DNA from: DASUPK01 sp963797265
GTDB lineage: Bacteria; Actinomycetota; Thermoleophilia; Solirubrobacterales; 70-9
Length of the DNA: 64,000 nt
Assembly (NCBI GenBank): GCA_963797265.1
Contig: CAWCOY010000001.1
Location: 62,001 to 126,000, forward strand
Direction: 5' to 3'
In this document: in pieces, positions 32,363 through 41,506 of the stretch
Layout: the number at the start of each line of letters is the position of its first letter
Position numbering within the stretch: position 1 is the stretch's first letter
Notes under the pieces: model-generated
Told to the model about the DNA's origin: nothing
The model's input: the letters and a program-made list of their open reading frames with translations, nothing else
The model's database searches: none
Translations under genes and position numbers: made by a program

Positions 32363-33397
32363 ATGCCCTCGACGCCCCCCGTCGCGCTTGACGCCTACGG
32401 CGCCGACGGTGGACCGGAGCTGGTGCTCGAGGGCGCGCGCCTCGCAACCTCGGACGGCATCCCCGTGCGCATCTTCGGGCCGGGCGGCCTCGAGGCTTCC
32501 GACGGGATCGAGCTCGACCCGACCACCGACTGGATCGGGAACGAGGCGGAGCCGGTCGCCGCGGTGCGCTCGACGCCGGATGCCTCGGTGGTTCGCGCCG
32601 CCTCCGCCGTCGCCGAAGGCCGATGCAGCTCACTGGTCAGCGCCGGCTCTACCGGGGCCACGATGACCGCCGCCCTCTTCACCCTGAAGCGCGCGCAGGG
32701 AGTGCACCGGCCGGCGCTTGCCGTGCAGATCCCGGTGCCCGGCCGCGACGGCACGCCCCTGCTCTTCCTTGACTGCGGCGCGAATACCGATGTGCGCCCG
32801 CAGCACCTGATCCAGTTCGCCTTCCTGGGCGCGGCGTTCAGCGCCGCGGTGCTCGGTGTGGACAGCCCTCGCATCGCGCTGCTCTCGGTGGGCGAGGAGC
32901 AGAAGAAGGGCCGCGCCGACGTGGTCGAGGCGCACGAGGCCCTCACCGAGGCAGAGGGCATCCGCTTCATCGGCAATGTCGAGGGGCGGGACCTGCTCGG
33001 CGGCGAGGCGGACGTGGTCGTCACCGACGGCTTCACTGGCAACGTCACCCTGAAAACAGTGGAGGGAACCGCGAAGGCTGTGGCGGATGCGGTCCGGGAT
33101 GCCGCGCGTTCCAATCCCCTTGCCGCGACGGGCGGACTGCTCCTGCGACCCGCCCTCGGCGGGCTGCGCCGGGCGATGGACCCGAACGCGGTCGGCGGGG
33201 CGATCCTGCTCGGCCTGCGGGGGGTTGCCGTGGTGGCCCACGGCAGCTCCACACCGGATGGGATCGCGAACGCGGTCCGTCTCGCACACCGCGCCGTCGG
33301 TGAGCGGGCGGTGGAGCGGACGAGCGAGCTGCTCGTGGCGTCCGGGGCCACCCGGGACGCGCTGCGCGAAGAGCACTCGGGCGCGACGGGCCGATAG
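32363..33397 (+). CDS. plsX: Phosphate acyltransferase PlsX
   Basis: Makes acyl-phosphate from acyl-ACP for phospholipid synthesis. The 344 residues contain VALDAYGADGGPELVLEGA (usually D-x-M-G-G-D), SAGSTGATMTAALF, LLFLDCGANTDVRPQHLIQFA and VVTDGFTGNVTLKTVEGTA. The rpmF-plsX-acpP-rnc-smc order is conserved. The canonical DAMGGD is replaced by DAYGAD, a mild variation. Confidence 0.95.
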   Translation: MPSTPPVALDAYGADGGPELVLEGARLATSDGIPVRIFGPGGLEASDGIELDPTTDWIGNEAEPVAAVRSTPDASVVRAASAVAEGRCSSLVSAGSTGATMTAALFTLKRAQGVHRPALAVQIPVPGRDGTPLLFLDCGANTDVRPQHLIQFAFLGAAFSAAVLGVDSPRIALLSVGEEQKKGRADVVEAHEALTEAEGIRFIGNVEGRDLLGGEADVVVTDGFTGNVTLKTVEGTAKAVADAVRDAARSNPLAATGGLLLRPALGGLRRAMDPNAVGGAILLGLRGVAVVAHGSSTPDGIANAVRLAHRAVGERAVERTSELLVASGATRDALREEHSGATGR

Positions 33398-33399
33398 GG

Positions 33400-33405
33400 G
33401 ATAAT
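33400..33405 (+). promoter_or_regulatory. -10 hexamer GATAAT of acpP
   Basis: GATAAT ends 7 nt before ATG 33413 and overlaps nothing coding except the plsX stop region; an internal promoter for acpP-rnc. Confidence 0.45.
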
Positions 33406-33412
33406 CGAGGCC

Positions 33413-33661
33413 ATGGAGCGCGACGAGGTCATGAAGCTCGTGCGGGATCACCTGAGCACCGAGCTCGAGGTGGATCCCGAGCGGATCCAGCCTGAGACCC
33501 GATTCCGCGAGGATCTCGACGCCGACTCCCTCGACCTCTACGAGCTGGTCATGGAGCTCGAGGATCGCTACGGGATCCGCGTGAGCGAGGAGGAGGCTGC
33601 CCGGATCGAGACGGTCGGCGACGCCGTCGATTTCGTCACGGCCCGCGTGCCGACCGCCTGA
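33413..33661 (+). CDS. acpP: Acyl carrier protein
   Basis: An 82-residue acidic four-helix protein. The phosphopantetheine serine is in DLDADSLDLYELVMELE (usually D-S-L-D). Carrier in fatty acid synthesis, placed between plsX and rnc as usual. Follows its own GATAAT. Confidence 0.95.
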   Translation: MERDEVMKLVRDHLSTELEVDPERIQPETRFREDLDADSLDLYELVMELEDRYGIRVSEEEAARIETVGDAVDFVTARVPTA

Positions 33662-33683
33662 GGAGGGGCTGCGACCTGATCCG

Positions 33684-34364
33684 ATGACACCCGCCGCCGC
33701 CTCGCTGGCGGAGCTGTTCGCGGACACCCCCGAAGAGCTGCGCCGGCAGGCTCTCTCTCATTCCTCCTGGGTCGAGGCCCGCACGAGGTCCTACGGCCGG
33801 CTCGCCTTTCTGGGCGACAGCGTGCTCGGCCTATCCGTGGCCGGCCTACTCTTCAGTGAGCACCCGGACGCGGACATCGGCGAGCTCACCAAGATCCTCA
33901 ACCAGGCTGTCAGCGGGCGAGCCTGCGCCGAGGTCGCGCGCGAGGTGGGGCTGCCCGAGATGCTCGCCGCCCAGGCGCCGGAGGAGGGAGACGGCCTGCC
34001 CGTCGAGACGCTGCTCGCCTCCGAGCGCACCCTGGCGTCCGTCTGCGAGGCCGTGATCGGGGCCTGCTACCTCGCACACGGATTCGAGCCCACCTCGAAC
34101 GCCGTGGTGGAGGCGTTCGGCGAGGAGATCGAGCAGGCGACGCGCGAGCGCCTGGACTTCAAGTCCGAGCTGCAGGAGCGGCTCGCGCGCGACGGACAGA
34201 CGGTCAGCTACGAGGTGACGGGGGAGGAGGGACCGCCCCACGATCGCCGCTTCGAGATCCGCGCGACGGTTGGAGGCGACGAGATCGGCATGGGCTCCGG
34301 CAGGAGCAAGAAGGAGGCCGAGCAGGCGGCGGCGCAGCTCGCCCTGGGGAAACTGCGCAGTTGA
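33684..34364 (+). CDS. rnc: Ribonuclease III with degenerate active site
   Basis: A 226-residue protein: RNase III domain (residues 1-150) and C-terminal dsRNA-binding domain (DFKSELQERLARDGQTVSYEVTGEEGPPHDRRFEIRATVGG...GRSKKEAEQAAAQLAL), both full length. The signature reads GRLAFLGDSVLGL where the family has ERLEFLGDAVL, so the E. coli ligand E41 is Ala and E38 is Gly; D45 is kept. The second pair reads LASVCEAVIGA where the family has LADTVEALIGA, so D114 is Ser; E117 is kept. Two of four metal ligands are therefore gone. It may bind dsRNA with weak or no cleavage. Confidence 0.9.
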   Translation: MTPAAASLAELFADTPEELRRQALSHSSWVEARTRSYGRLAFLGDSVLGLSVAGLLFSEHPDADIGELTKILNQAVSGRACAEVAREVGLPEMLAAQAPEEGDGLPVETLLASERTLASVCEAVIGACYLAHGFEPTSNAVVEAFGEEIEQATRERLDFKSELQERLARDGQTVSYEVTGEEGPPHDRRFEIRATVGGDEIGMGSGRSKKEAEQAAAQLALGKLRS

Positions 34365-34455
34365 TGCGAGGGTGCGCCGCCAGGCGCAACCCGTTCAATG
34401 CGTGTCGTCCGGTCCGGGCGCGAGGCTTCCGATAGCTGGCACCCTTCCCACCTCC

Positions 34456-37400
34456 ATGTACCTGAAGGCCATCAACCTGAAGGGCTTCAAGTCCTTCCCC
34501 GACCGCACCCGGCTGACCTTCTCGCCGGGCGTCAGCGTGATCGTCGGCCCGAACGGGTCGGGCAAGTCGAACATCACCGACGCGGTGCTGTGGGCGCTCG
34601 GCGAGCAGAGTCCAACGGCGGTTCGCGGACACCAGATGCGGGATGTCATCTTCGCCGGCGGGAGCGGGCAGTCGCCGCGGCGCTTTGCCGAGGTTGAGGT
34701 CGTCATCGACAACAGCGAGGGTCGGGCGGCCAGCGAGTTCTCCGAGATCTCGATCTCACGCCGGATCGAGCGGAATGGCGAGGGCGAGTACAGGCTGAAC
34801 GGAGCGCGATGCCGCCTCGTCGACATCGTCGAGGCGCTCGCCGACACGAACATGGGCCGCGAGGCTCACTCGGTGATCAGCCAGGGCCGGGTCGAGCAGA
34901 TCGTCCATTCGAAGCCGCGGGATCGGCGCCTGCTGATCGAGGAGGCCGCGGGCCTCGGCAAGCACCGCAAGCGCCGTCACAACGCCCAGCTCAAGCTCGA
35001 CCGCACCCGCGACAACCTCGAGCGCGCGATGGACGTCGAGCGCGAAGCGCGCTCCCGGCTGCGGCCGCTGAAGCGGCAGGCCGAGGCGGCCGAGCGCACC
35101 GCGAAGCTCGAGCTCGAATCGAATGAGCTGCGCTCGCGGCTCGTCGCGGACGCGCTGCGCGACCAACAGGAGCAGCAGGCAACGGCCGAGAGCAAGCTGG
35201 CCCAGGTTCGCGCCACGCGCGACTCGGTCGAGACGCGCTTCGAGGAGGTCCGGGCTCGCCGGACCGCGATCGAGGAGCGGATCGCGGCCGGCGAGGAGGG
35301 TCGCCGCCGTCACGGAGAGCTGCTGGCGGAGGCACGCGCCGCCACCGAGCGGGTCCGTGCCCGGACGGAGTCCCTCGAGATCGCCGAGCGCGATCTGCGC
35401 GCTGCGCTCGGCGAGCGACAGCTGCGGCTCGATGCGCTCGACGCCGAGCCCGACGAGGACGCGACGGCGACCAGAATCGCCGAGCTTGAGGCGGAGCTCG
35501 CCAAGCTCGGTGAGGATGCATCCGAGGAGGGCGCGCGGCTGCGAGAGGCCGCGGCAGAAGCCGAGCGCAGGCGTACCGCCGCCCGGGAAGCCCTCGAGCC
35601 GCTCCAGGCGGCCGCGGAGGAGGCGGGGGCAGCGCTCCGCCAGGCGACCCAGATCCAGGAGAGGGCGCGGGGCGAAGCCCGCAAGGCTGCAGAGCGGAAG
35701 GCCGCGCTGGCGGGCGAGTTGGCGGCAGTCGAAGCGAAGCTCGCCGCTGCGGCGATAGAGGGCGAGCACGAGGCGCTCGCCGGTCTGATCGAGACCGGCT
35801 CGGGGCTCGAACGCGCCGTCTCGGCCGTCCTCGGCGAGCGTCTGCGGGCCTCGATCGCCGGCTCACTGGGCGAGGGCCGGGAGCGACTGGCGGGCGCGGA
35901 GGGCGCGGCGCGGGTCCTTCTGGACTCCCGAGGCGACCCCGGGCAGTCGCCACCAGATGCCGGTCCGAAGGAGGGCGCGCGGCGCTTGATCGACCTGGTC
36001 GAGGCTCGCGGAGAGGCGGGGCCGATCACCGAGCGGCTGCTGGCCGACGCCTGGCTGGTGGATGACCTGGATGGGCTCGCCGAGGGTTTCGGCGGCGTCG
36101 CGGTCACCGTCGACGGCGAGTGCTACGACGCCCGGGCCGGCGAGATCCGCAGGCTGCCAAAGGAGGGAACCGACCCTGCGCTGGCGGCACGCTCCGAGCG
36201 CGAGGAGCTCGCCTCGCGGCTCGCGCAGCGCGAGCAGACCGAGGAGCGGGCGAACAACGACTTGGAGCGCGCAGAGTCCGCGCTCGCCGAGGCGCGGAGC
36301 CGTGAGGAGGAGTCGCAGCAGGCCCTCAGGGGTGCCCGCCGGGATCTCGACGAGGCCTCCGAGGAGGCGAGCCGCACGACCTGGCTCGCGGAGCGTCACG
36401 CCGAGCGCTCCGATGAAGACGGGGGATCCGGCGCTATCCAACGGGCCAAGCTGGAGGCCGAGCTGGCGGCGGAGCGCCGCCACGCCGAGGCCGCCGAGCG
36501 GGCGAAGGAGAAGCGTCAGCGCGATCGGGAGGAGCTCCAGCGACGCATCTCGCTGGAGCAGGAGACCCTGCCCGCGCTCGGTCGGGCACGCGAGGCGCTG
36601 CTCGGGCTCGGGCAGAGACTCGAAAGGCATGCGGCGACGCTGGCCGGGGCCGAGCAGGATGGCGGCGCCGACGTCGCGGCAGAGCTCCGCGAGTGCTCCC
36701 AGGAGGAATTCGGGCTGCAGGCCGAGCTGCGCGAGGCAAGCGAGGCGATGACGATCGCCGAGGTGGAGGCGACGCAGCTGCGCGGGCAGCGGGACGAGAG
36801 CACGGCCGAGCTCGAACGACTCAGCGGGGCCCTGGGTGAGCGGTTGGGTGCCGCGGAGGCGCCGCTGCCGGACGAGGAGCGCGAGACGATCGAGGCACGA
36901 CTAGAGAGGTTGCAGCGCAACCGCGAGCAGATCGGCCCCGTCAACCCGCTGGCAAAGCGCGAGTACGAGGAGGCCCGCGAGCACGTCACCGGGTTGGCGG
37001 AGCAGCGCAAGGACCTCGAGCAGGCGATCACCGAGCTGCGCGCGCTGATTCGCCGCACCGACAGGGAAATCGCGGCGGCCTTCGAGGAGACCTTCGATGC
37101 GACCGCGCGCGGCTTCGAGGAAATGGTTGCCGAGCTCTTCCCGGGCGGGGGCGGCCGGCTGCGCCGGGTGGACGTCGGCGCCGCGCCGCGACCGTTCGCC
37201 GGCCAGCAGTCAGAGGGCGAGAGCGAGGAGGACCCCGACGAGGAGCTCACCCCACCCGACGAAGATGGCGGCGTCGAGATCGAGGTGACTCCCGCGGGCA
37301 AGTCGACGCGGCGCCTGTCGCTGCTCTCCGGCGGCGAGAAGTCGCTGGTCGCGCTCGCGTTCGTCTTCGCCGTGCTGATGGCGCGGCCCTGTCCCTTCTA

Positions 37401-37656
37401 CATCCTCGACGAGGTCGAGGCCGCGCTCGACGACATCAACATTGACCGCTTCCTCCGCCTCGTCCGCCGCTTCGCGGAGCGCTCGCAGTTCATCGTCGTC
37501 ACCCACCAGAAGCGCACCATGGACGCCGCCGACATCCTCTACGGGGTCAGCATGGGCGGCGACGGCATCACCAAGGTCGTCTCGCGCAAGCTGCCGCGCG
37601 ACGAGCTGGAGACGATCCCGGGCGAGCCCGAGGCCGCCGCCGAAGCCGCCGCCTAG
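34456..37656 (+). CDS. smc: Chromosome segregation protein SMC
   Basis: Condensin ATPase. The 1066 residues start MYLKAINLKGFKSFPDRT, with Walker A VGPNGSGKSNITDAVLWALGEQ near residue 33. Two long Glu/Ala/Arg-rich coiled coils flank a hinge (residues about 430-560, with AWLVDDLDGLAEGF...VAVTVDGECYDARAGEI). The C-terminal head has LSLLSGGEKSLVALAFVFAVL (signature) and FYILDEVEAALDDINIDRF (Walker B and D loop). Slightly shorter than the usual 1150-1190, mainly in the coils. The 91 nt before it hold no gene; mutM, often found here, is absent. Confidence 0.96.
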   Translation: MYLKAINLKGFKSFPDRTRLTFSPGVSVIVGPNGSGKSNITDAVLWALGEQSPTAVRGHQMRDVIFAGGSGQSPRRFAEVEVVIDNSEGRAASEFSEISISRRIERNGEGEYRLNGARCRLVDIVEALADTNMGREAHSVISQGRVEQIVHSKPRDRRLLIEEAAGLGKHRKRRHNAQLKLDRTRDNLERAMDVEREARSRLRPLKRQAEAAERTAKLELESNELRSRLVADALRDQQEQQATAESKLAQVRATRDSVETRFEEVRARRTAIEERIAAGEEGRRRHGELLAEARAATERVRARTESLEIAERDLRAALGERQLRLDALDAEPDEDATATRIAELEAELAKLGEDASEEGARLREAAAEAERRRTAAREALEPLQAAAEEAGAALRQATQIQERARGEARKAAERKAALAGELAAVEAKLAAAAIEGEHEALAGLIETGSGLERAVSAVLGERLRASIAGSLGEGRERLAGAEGAARVLLDSRGDPGQSPPDAGPKEGARRLIDLVEARGEAGPITERLLADAWLVDDLDGLAEGFGGVAVTVDGECYDARAGEIRRLPKEGTDPALAARSEREELASRLAQREQTEERANNDLERAESALAEARSREEESQQALRGARRDLDEASEEASRTTWLAERHAERSDEDGGSGAIQRAKLEAELAAERRHAEAAERAKEKRQRDREELQRRISLEQETLPALGRAREALLGLGQRLERHAATLAGAEQDGGADVAAELRECSQEEFGLQAELREASEAMTIAEVEATQLRGQRDESTAELERLSGALGERLGAAEAPLPDEERETIEARLERLQRNREQIGPVNPLAKREYEEAREHVTGLAEQRKDLEQAITELRALIRRTDREIAAAFEETFDATARGFEEMVAELFPGGGGRLRRVDVGAAPRPFAGQQSEGESEEDPDEELTPPDEDGGVEIEVTPAGKSTRRLSLLSGGEKSLVALAFVFAVLMARPCPFYILDEVEAALDDINIDRFLRLVRRFAERSQFIVVTHQKRTMDAADILYGVSMGGDGITKVVSRKLPRDELETIPGEPEAAAEAAA

Positions 37657-37952
37657 TACGGGCGGCGAAGGACAGGGCGCTGCCGTGGGCGGCGCGGACG
37701 GTCGGGCCATTCGGGTCGCTCCCAGACGAGCTTCGCGCGCTCGACGGCCTCCCGCTCGACGGCCGGATGACAGCTTCGGCAGACGGGCTCGAGATTCTCG
37801 AGCACGTCCAGACCTCCGTACCGTCGCGGGAGCTTGTGGTGCGCCACCAGGTTCTCTCGGCTACCGCAATAGACGCACGCCGCTCCACGCGTGACGAGTG
37901 CCGAGAGAATCGCCCAGGAGAGATGGCCACTCGACTGTCGCATAACGGCCAT
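37653..37952 (-). CDS. Small HNH endonuclease
   Basis: A 99-residue protein with a compact HNH/zinc domain: CVYCGSRENLVAHHKLPRRYGGLDVLENLEPVCRSCHPAVE (two CxxC pairs, catalytic HH, N). The C-terminus is basic and proline-rich. Its stop overlaps the smc end by 4 nt, tail to tail. An in-frame start at 38021 would overlap ftsY, so ATG 37952 was chosen. No partner gene or recognition site is visible. Function unknown; the type occurs in phage and restriction contexts. Confidence 0.7.
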   Translation of the reverse strand: MAVMRQSSGHLSWAILSALVTRGAACVYCGSRENLVAHHKLPRRYGGLDVLENLEPVCRSCHPAVEREAVERAKLVWERPEWPDRPRRPRQRPVLRRPY

Positions 37953-37982
37953 CTCACATGGCGCGCCGGATGCCGTCACGGA

Positions 37983-37988
37983 TACCCT
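37983..37988 (+). promoter_or_regulatory. -10 hexamer TACCCT of ftsY
   Basis: TACCCT ends 8 nt before GTG 37997, which supports that start over ATG 37958. Confidence 0.5.
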
Positions 37989-37996
37989 CGGCCGCC

Positions 37997-38989
37997 GTGG
38001 CGACGAGCTGGCAAGAGGCATTCGACCTGGGCGACCGTCAAATCGCGGTTGCGGAGGCCGAAGCGGAGAGGACGGGTGTGTTTCGCCGCCTGCGCGAGGG
38101 TCTTTCCCGTAGTCGCCAGGCGCTTACGGCCGAGCTCTCCTCGAGCTTCACGGAGCGGATCGACGAGAGCACCTGGGAGCATCTCGAGGAGGCGCTGATC
38201 CTCGCCGACGTCGGCGCCCCGACCACAGCCGCCGTGATTCGCCGCCTCGAGGACGAGGTCGAGGCGGGGGAGCTGAGCGGCGGTGAGCAACTCCGTGAGC
38301 GGCTGATCCAGGTGCTGGCCGAGACCGCCTCGCCACAGGGAGAGGAGAGCGGCAGGATCCATCTTCGCGACCGGCCTTCCGTTCTGATGATCGTGGGGGT
38401 GAACGGCACCGGTAAGACGACCACGATCGGCAAGGTCGCCTGGCACCTCCAGAAGGAGCTCGGCCTGGACGTGATCGTCGCGGCCGCGGACACCTACCGC
38501 GCCGCGGCGGTGAACCAACTCGCCGAGTGGGCCGACCGGGCGGGGACGCAGATCGTCAGGGGCACCGAGGGGGGCGATCCCGGGGCAGTGGCCTTCGACG
38601 CGGTCGCCGCCGCCGAGGCTCGCAGCGCCGACGTGGTGGTCTGCGACACCGCCGGCCGCCTGCACACCCACGGCAACCTGATGGAGGAGCTCGCCAAGGT
38701 GCGGCGCGTGATCGGCAAGCGGATCCCGGAAGCTCCCCAGGAGACTCTGATCGTGATCGACGCGACCACGGGGCAGAACGGGATCCGCCAGGCCCAGGAG
38801 TTCGCCAACGCCGTCGACGTCACCGGCGCCGTCTTGACCAAGCTTGACGGCAGTGCCAAGGGCGGGGTCGCGCTCGCGATCGCGGCCGAGCTCGGCATCC
38901 CGGTGAAGTTGATCGGGATCGGGGAATCGCTGGAGGATCTGCGCCCGTTCGACGCCGAGGAGTTCGCCCGAGCCCTGATCGAGGAGTAG
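37997..38989 (+). CDS. ftsY: Signal recognition particle receptor FtsY
   Basis: SRP receptor GTPase at the membrane. From GTG 37997 it has 330 residues: a short acidic N-terminus (TSWQEAFDLGDRQIAVAEAEAE), the N domain, P-loop VGVNGTGKTTTIGKVA, DTYRAAAVNQL, DTAGRLHTHGNLMEEL, TKLDGSAKGG and GIGESLEDLRPFDAEEF. It lacks the long acidic A domain of enterobacteria, as is normal here. ATG 37958 is 39 nt upstream in frame. Confidence 0.95.
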   Translation: MATSWQEAFDLGDRQIAVAEAEAERTGVFRRLREGLSRSRQALTAELSSSFTERIDESTWEHLEEALILADVGAPTTAAVIRRLEDEVEAGELSGGEQLRERLIQVLAETASPQGEESGRIHLRDRPSVLMIVGVNGTGKTTTIGKVAWHLQKELGLDVIVAAADTYRAAAVNQLAEWADRAGTQIVRGTEGGDPGAVAFDAVAAAEARSADVVVCDTAGRLHTHGNLMEELAKVRRVIGKRIPEAPQETLIVIDATTGQNGIRQAQEFANAVDVTGAVLTKLDGSAKGGVALAIAAELGIPVKLIGIGESLEDLRPFDAEEFARALIEE

Positions 38990-39065
38990 GGGCCGGGTCA
39001 ACCGGGCTTACCCGCACTGCAAGCGCACTCGCACGCGTACCCGCCGTTAGCGGAACCCTGGGAGC

Positions 39066-40118
39066 GTGCCTGCGGGTAGATCCGGCGGCGAAGTTTGTGG
39101 CCGCCGAAGATGGTGGCTCGTCGCGCTCGCGGCGGTCGTAGGGGGTCTTCTTGCCATGCCCGCAACCGCGAGCGCGGGCAGCGCCGAAATCGCCGCGCTC
39201 CAGGTCGCGATGAGCGGCATCGGGCTGTATCCGCATCCCGTCGACGGGATCAGCGGGCCCTGGACCCAGGGGGCGGTGCGGACCTTCCAGTCGCAGCACG
39301 GGCTGACTGTCGACGGGATCGCCGGACCGCAGACCAGGGGAGCCCTGGGCAAGCGGGGCAAGCCCAACCTTGGGAAGCGGCCCATGCACAACGGCCAGCG
39401 CGGCTGGGATGTCGCGGCGCTCCAGTTCCTGCTCCACGAGCGAGGGTTCGAGCCGGGCGGCTTCGACGGTGGCTTCGGCCCCAACACCGAGAACGCGGTC
39501 CGGCGCTTCCAGGCGGCCGCCCACGTCGGTGTCGACGGCATCGCCGGACAGACCACCTTGGGCGCACTCCGAGGCAAGACGGTCGTAACCACCTCCCCGA
39601 TCGGCCCTGTCCGCTTCTTCCGTCCCGTGCCGGGGGCGGTCGGCGACGGCTTCGGCTTCATTCCGCCGGGCCGCTGGCATACCGGGCTGGACTTCCCCGA
39701 GCCGAAGGGAACGCCGATCCACGCCGGCGGGGTTGGAGTTGTCTCCTTTGCCGGCTTCAACACGGGTGGCTACGGCAATCTCGTCGTGATTACCCATCGC
39801 CTCGGCTTCGAGAGCTGGTACGCGCATATGTCGGTGATCGCCACATCCGTCGGCCAGCGGGTATCGGGCGGACAGACCATCGGGTACGTGGGATCGACCG
39901 GGCACTCCACCGGGCCGCACCTTCACTTCGAGGTACGCCACTTCGGAACGCCGGTCGACCCGACGGCCTACCTGCTCGGCTACCGGGCCGCGAGCGCCCG
40001 AACTGGGAACGTCCGCAGCAAGCATGGCCGACAGCACCGCCGCAAGTGCAAGGCGAACGCCGACGCGCGCGGTCGAGGAGCCGATCCGTTGACGGCGCGC
40101 CTCGACCGCTGCCCCTGA
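39066..40118 (+). CDS. Secreted M23 endopeptidase with two peptidoglycan-binding domains
   Basis: A 350-residue protein with signal peptide WWLVALAAVVGGLLAMPATASA and two PG_binding_1 repeats (about residues 40-90, VDGISGPWTQGAVRTFQ...VDGIAGPQTRGAL, and about 105-165). These are followed by a LytM/M23 domain with zinc site WHTGLDFP and HLHFEVRH (H-x-H). The C-terminus is a basic tail. It cleaves peptidoglycan cross-links outside the cell. GTG 39066 has GGGAG just upstream. It sits between ftsY and ffh, which is not a usual place for it. Confidence 0.92.
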   Translation: MPAGRSGGEVCGRRRWWLVALAAVVGGLLAMPATASAGSAEIAALQVAMSGIGLYPHPVDGISGPWTQGAVRTFQSQHGLTVDGIAGPQTRGALGKRGKPNLGKRPMHNGQRGWDVAALQFLLHERGFEPGGFDGGFGPNTENAVRRFQAAAHVGVDGIAGQTTLGALRGKTVVTTSPIGPVRFFRPVPGAVGDGFGFIPPGRWHTGLDFPEPKGTPIHAGGVGVVSFAGFNTGGYGNLVVITHRLGFESWYAHMSVIATSVGQRVSGGQTIGYVGSTGHSTGPHLHFEVRHFGTPVDPTAYLLGYRAASARTGNVRSKHGRQHRRKCKANADARGRGADPLTARLDRCP

Positions 40119-40129
40119 GGCCGAGCCCC

Positions 40130-40135
40130 TAAGCT
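40130..40135 (+). promoter_or_regulatory. -10 hexamer TAAGCT of ffh
   Basis: TAAGCT ends 9 nt before ATG 40145. Confidence 0.5.
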
Positions 40136-40144
40136 CACTCGTCC

Positions 40145-41476
40145 ATGTTCGACCAGCTCTCAGACCGCCTGCAGGGCGTGCTCTCCGATGTCCGCTCCCG
40201 CGGGAAGCTCTCCGAGGACGACGTCAACAAGGCCCTGCGCGAGGTTCGCCTTGCGCTACTCGAGGCCGACGTCAACTTCAAGGTCGTCAAGGAATTCACG
40301 GCGTCGCTGAAGGAGCGGCTGGCCGGCGAGGAGGTCTCGGAGGCGCTCAACCCCGGCCAGACCGTGATCAAGGCGGTCAACGACGAGCTCACCGCGCTGA
40401 TGGGCGGCGCAGGTCGCGATCTCGTCTTCGCCCCGAGCGGCCCGACGGTGATCCTGATGGCCGGCCTCCAGGGTTCGGGCAAGACCACCGCGTGCGCGAA
40501 GCTCGCCAAGCTCCTCGGCAAGGACCACCGCGACGTCGCCCTCGCCGCCTGCGACCTCCAGCGGCCTGCCGCGGTCGAGCAGCTCGAGAAGCTCGGGGCC
40601 CAGGCGAAGGCCCACGTCTACTCCCAGCCTGGGGAGACGGACGCCGTCAAGGTCGCCTCCTGGGCTCGCGACCAGGCTGTCCAGGAGAACCGGGACGTGT
40701 TGATCGTCGACACGGCCGGCCGGCTCCACGTCGACCAGGACCTGATGGACGAGCTCGCAAAGGTCCGCAAGGTCACCAAGCCACACGACGTCCTGCTGGT
40801 CGTGGACGCGATGACCGGTCAGGACGCGGTCAACGTCGCCGAGAGCTTCGCCGAGACGGCCGACTTCGACGGAGTGCTGATGACCAAGCTCGACGGCGAT
40901 GCCCGCGGCGGCGCCGCGCTCTCGGTCCGCGCGGTCACCGGCAAGCCGATCATCTACGCCTCGACGGGCGAGAAGCTCGACGAGCTGGAGCGCTTCCACC
41001 CCGACCGGATGGCGGGGCGGATCCTCGGAATGGGCGACGTGATGTCGCTGATCGAGAAGACCCAGGACGAGTTCACTGAGGACCAGGCGGCGGACCTCGA
41101 GCGCAAGATCCGCAAGCAGCAGTTCACGCTCGACGACTTCCTCACCCAGATGAAGCAGGTCCGCCGCATGGGACCGCTCGGCAACCTGATGAAGATGATG
41201 CCGGGGATGGGCAAGGCGATGCGGGGGATGGGTCAGGTCGACGAGCGCGAGCTAGACCGCCTCGAGGCGATCATCCAGTCGATGACGCCCTACGAGCGTG
41301 CGAACCCCGGAGAGATCAACGGCTCGCGCCGCAAGCGGATCGCGACCGGCTCGGGCACCACGATCCAGGCGGTCAACCGGCTGGTCAAGCAGTTCGGCCA
41401 GATGAACAAGCTGATGAAGCAGATGTCCGAAGGCAAGATGCCGGACCCGCAGACGCTCATGCGGGGCATGAGATGA
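40145..41476 (+). CDS. ffh: Signal recognition particle protein Ffh
   Basis: Binds signal sequences and 4.5S RNA. The 443 residues have an N domain, GTPase P-loop MAGLQGSGKTTACAKLA, DLQRPAAVEQL, DTAGRLHVDQDLMDEL and TKLDGDARGGAAL. The C-terminal M domain is methionine-rich (MKQVRRMGPLGNLMKMMPGMGKAMRGMGQ and SGTTIQAVNRLVKQFGQM). Normal length. Confidence 0.97.
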   Translation: MFDQLSDRLQGVLSDVRSRGKLSEDDVNKALREVRLALLEADVNFKVVKEFTASLKERLAGEEVSEALNPGQTVIKAVNDELTALMGGAGRDLVFAPSGPTVILMAGLQGSGKTTACAKLAKLLGKDHRDVALAACDLQRPAAVEQLEKLGAQAKAHVYSQPGETDAVKVASWARDQAVQENRDVLIVDTAGRLHVDQDLMDELAKVRKVTKPHDVLLVVDAMTGQDAVNVAESFAETADFDGVLMTKLDGDARGGAALSVRAVTGKPIIYASTGEKLDELERFHPDRMAGRILGMGDVMSLIEKTQDEFTEDQAADLERKIRKQQFTLDDFLTQMKQVRRMGPLGNLMKMMPGMGKAMRGMGQVDERELDRLEAIIQSMTPYERANPGEINGSRRKRIATGSGTTIQAVNRLVKQFGQMNKLMKQMSEGKMPDPQTLMRGMR

Positions 41477-41490
41477 CCCAGGTCATCGTC

Positions 41491-41496
41491 TAACCT
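41491..41496 (+). promoter_or_regulatory. -10 hexamer TAACCT of rpsP
   Basis: TAACCT ends 10 nt before ATG 41507, just after the ffh stop. Confidence 0.5.
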
Positions 41497-41506
41497 CCGC
41501 CGCCGC

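Noticed and set aside
35661..35682. GGGC-GAA-GCCC inside smc as another REP copy
   Set aside because: It lies in a coiled-coil Arg/Glu/Ala stretch where GC-rich codons make such hairpins likely by chance, and it lacks the outer arms seen in copies A and B.
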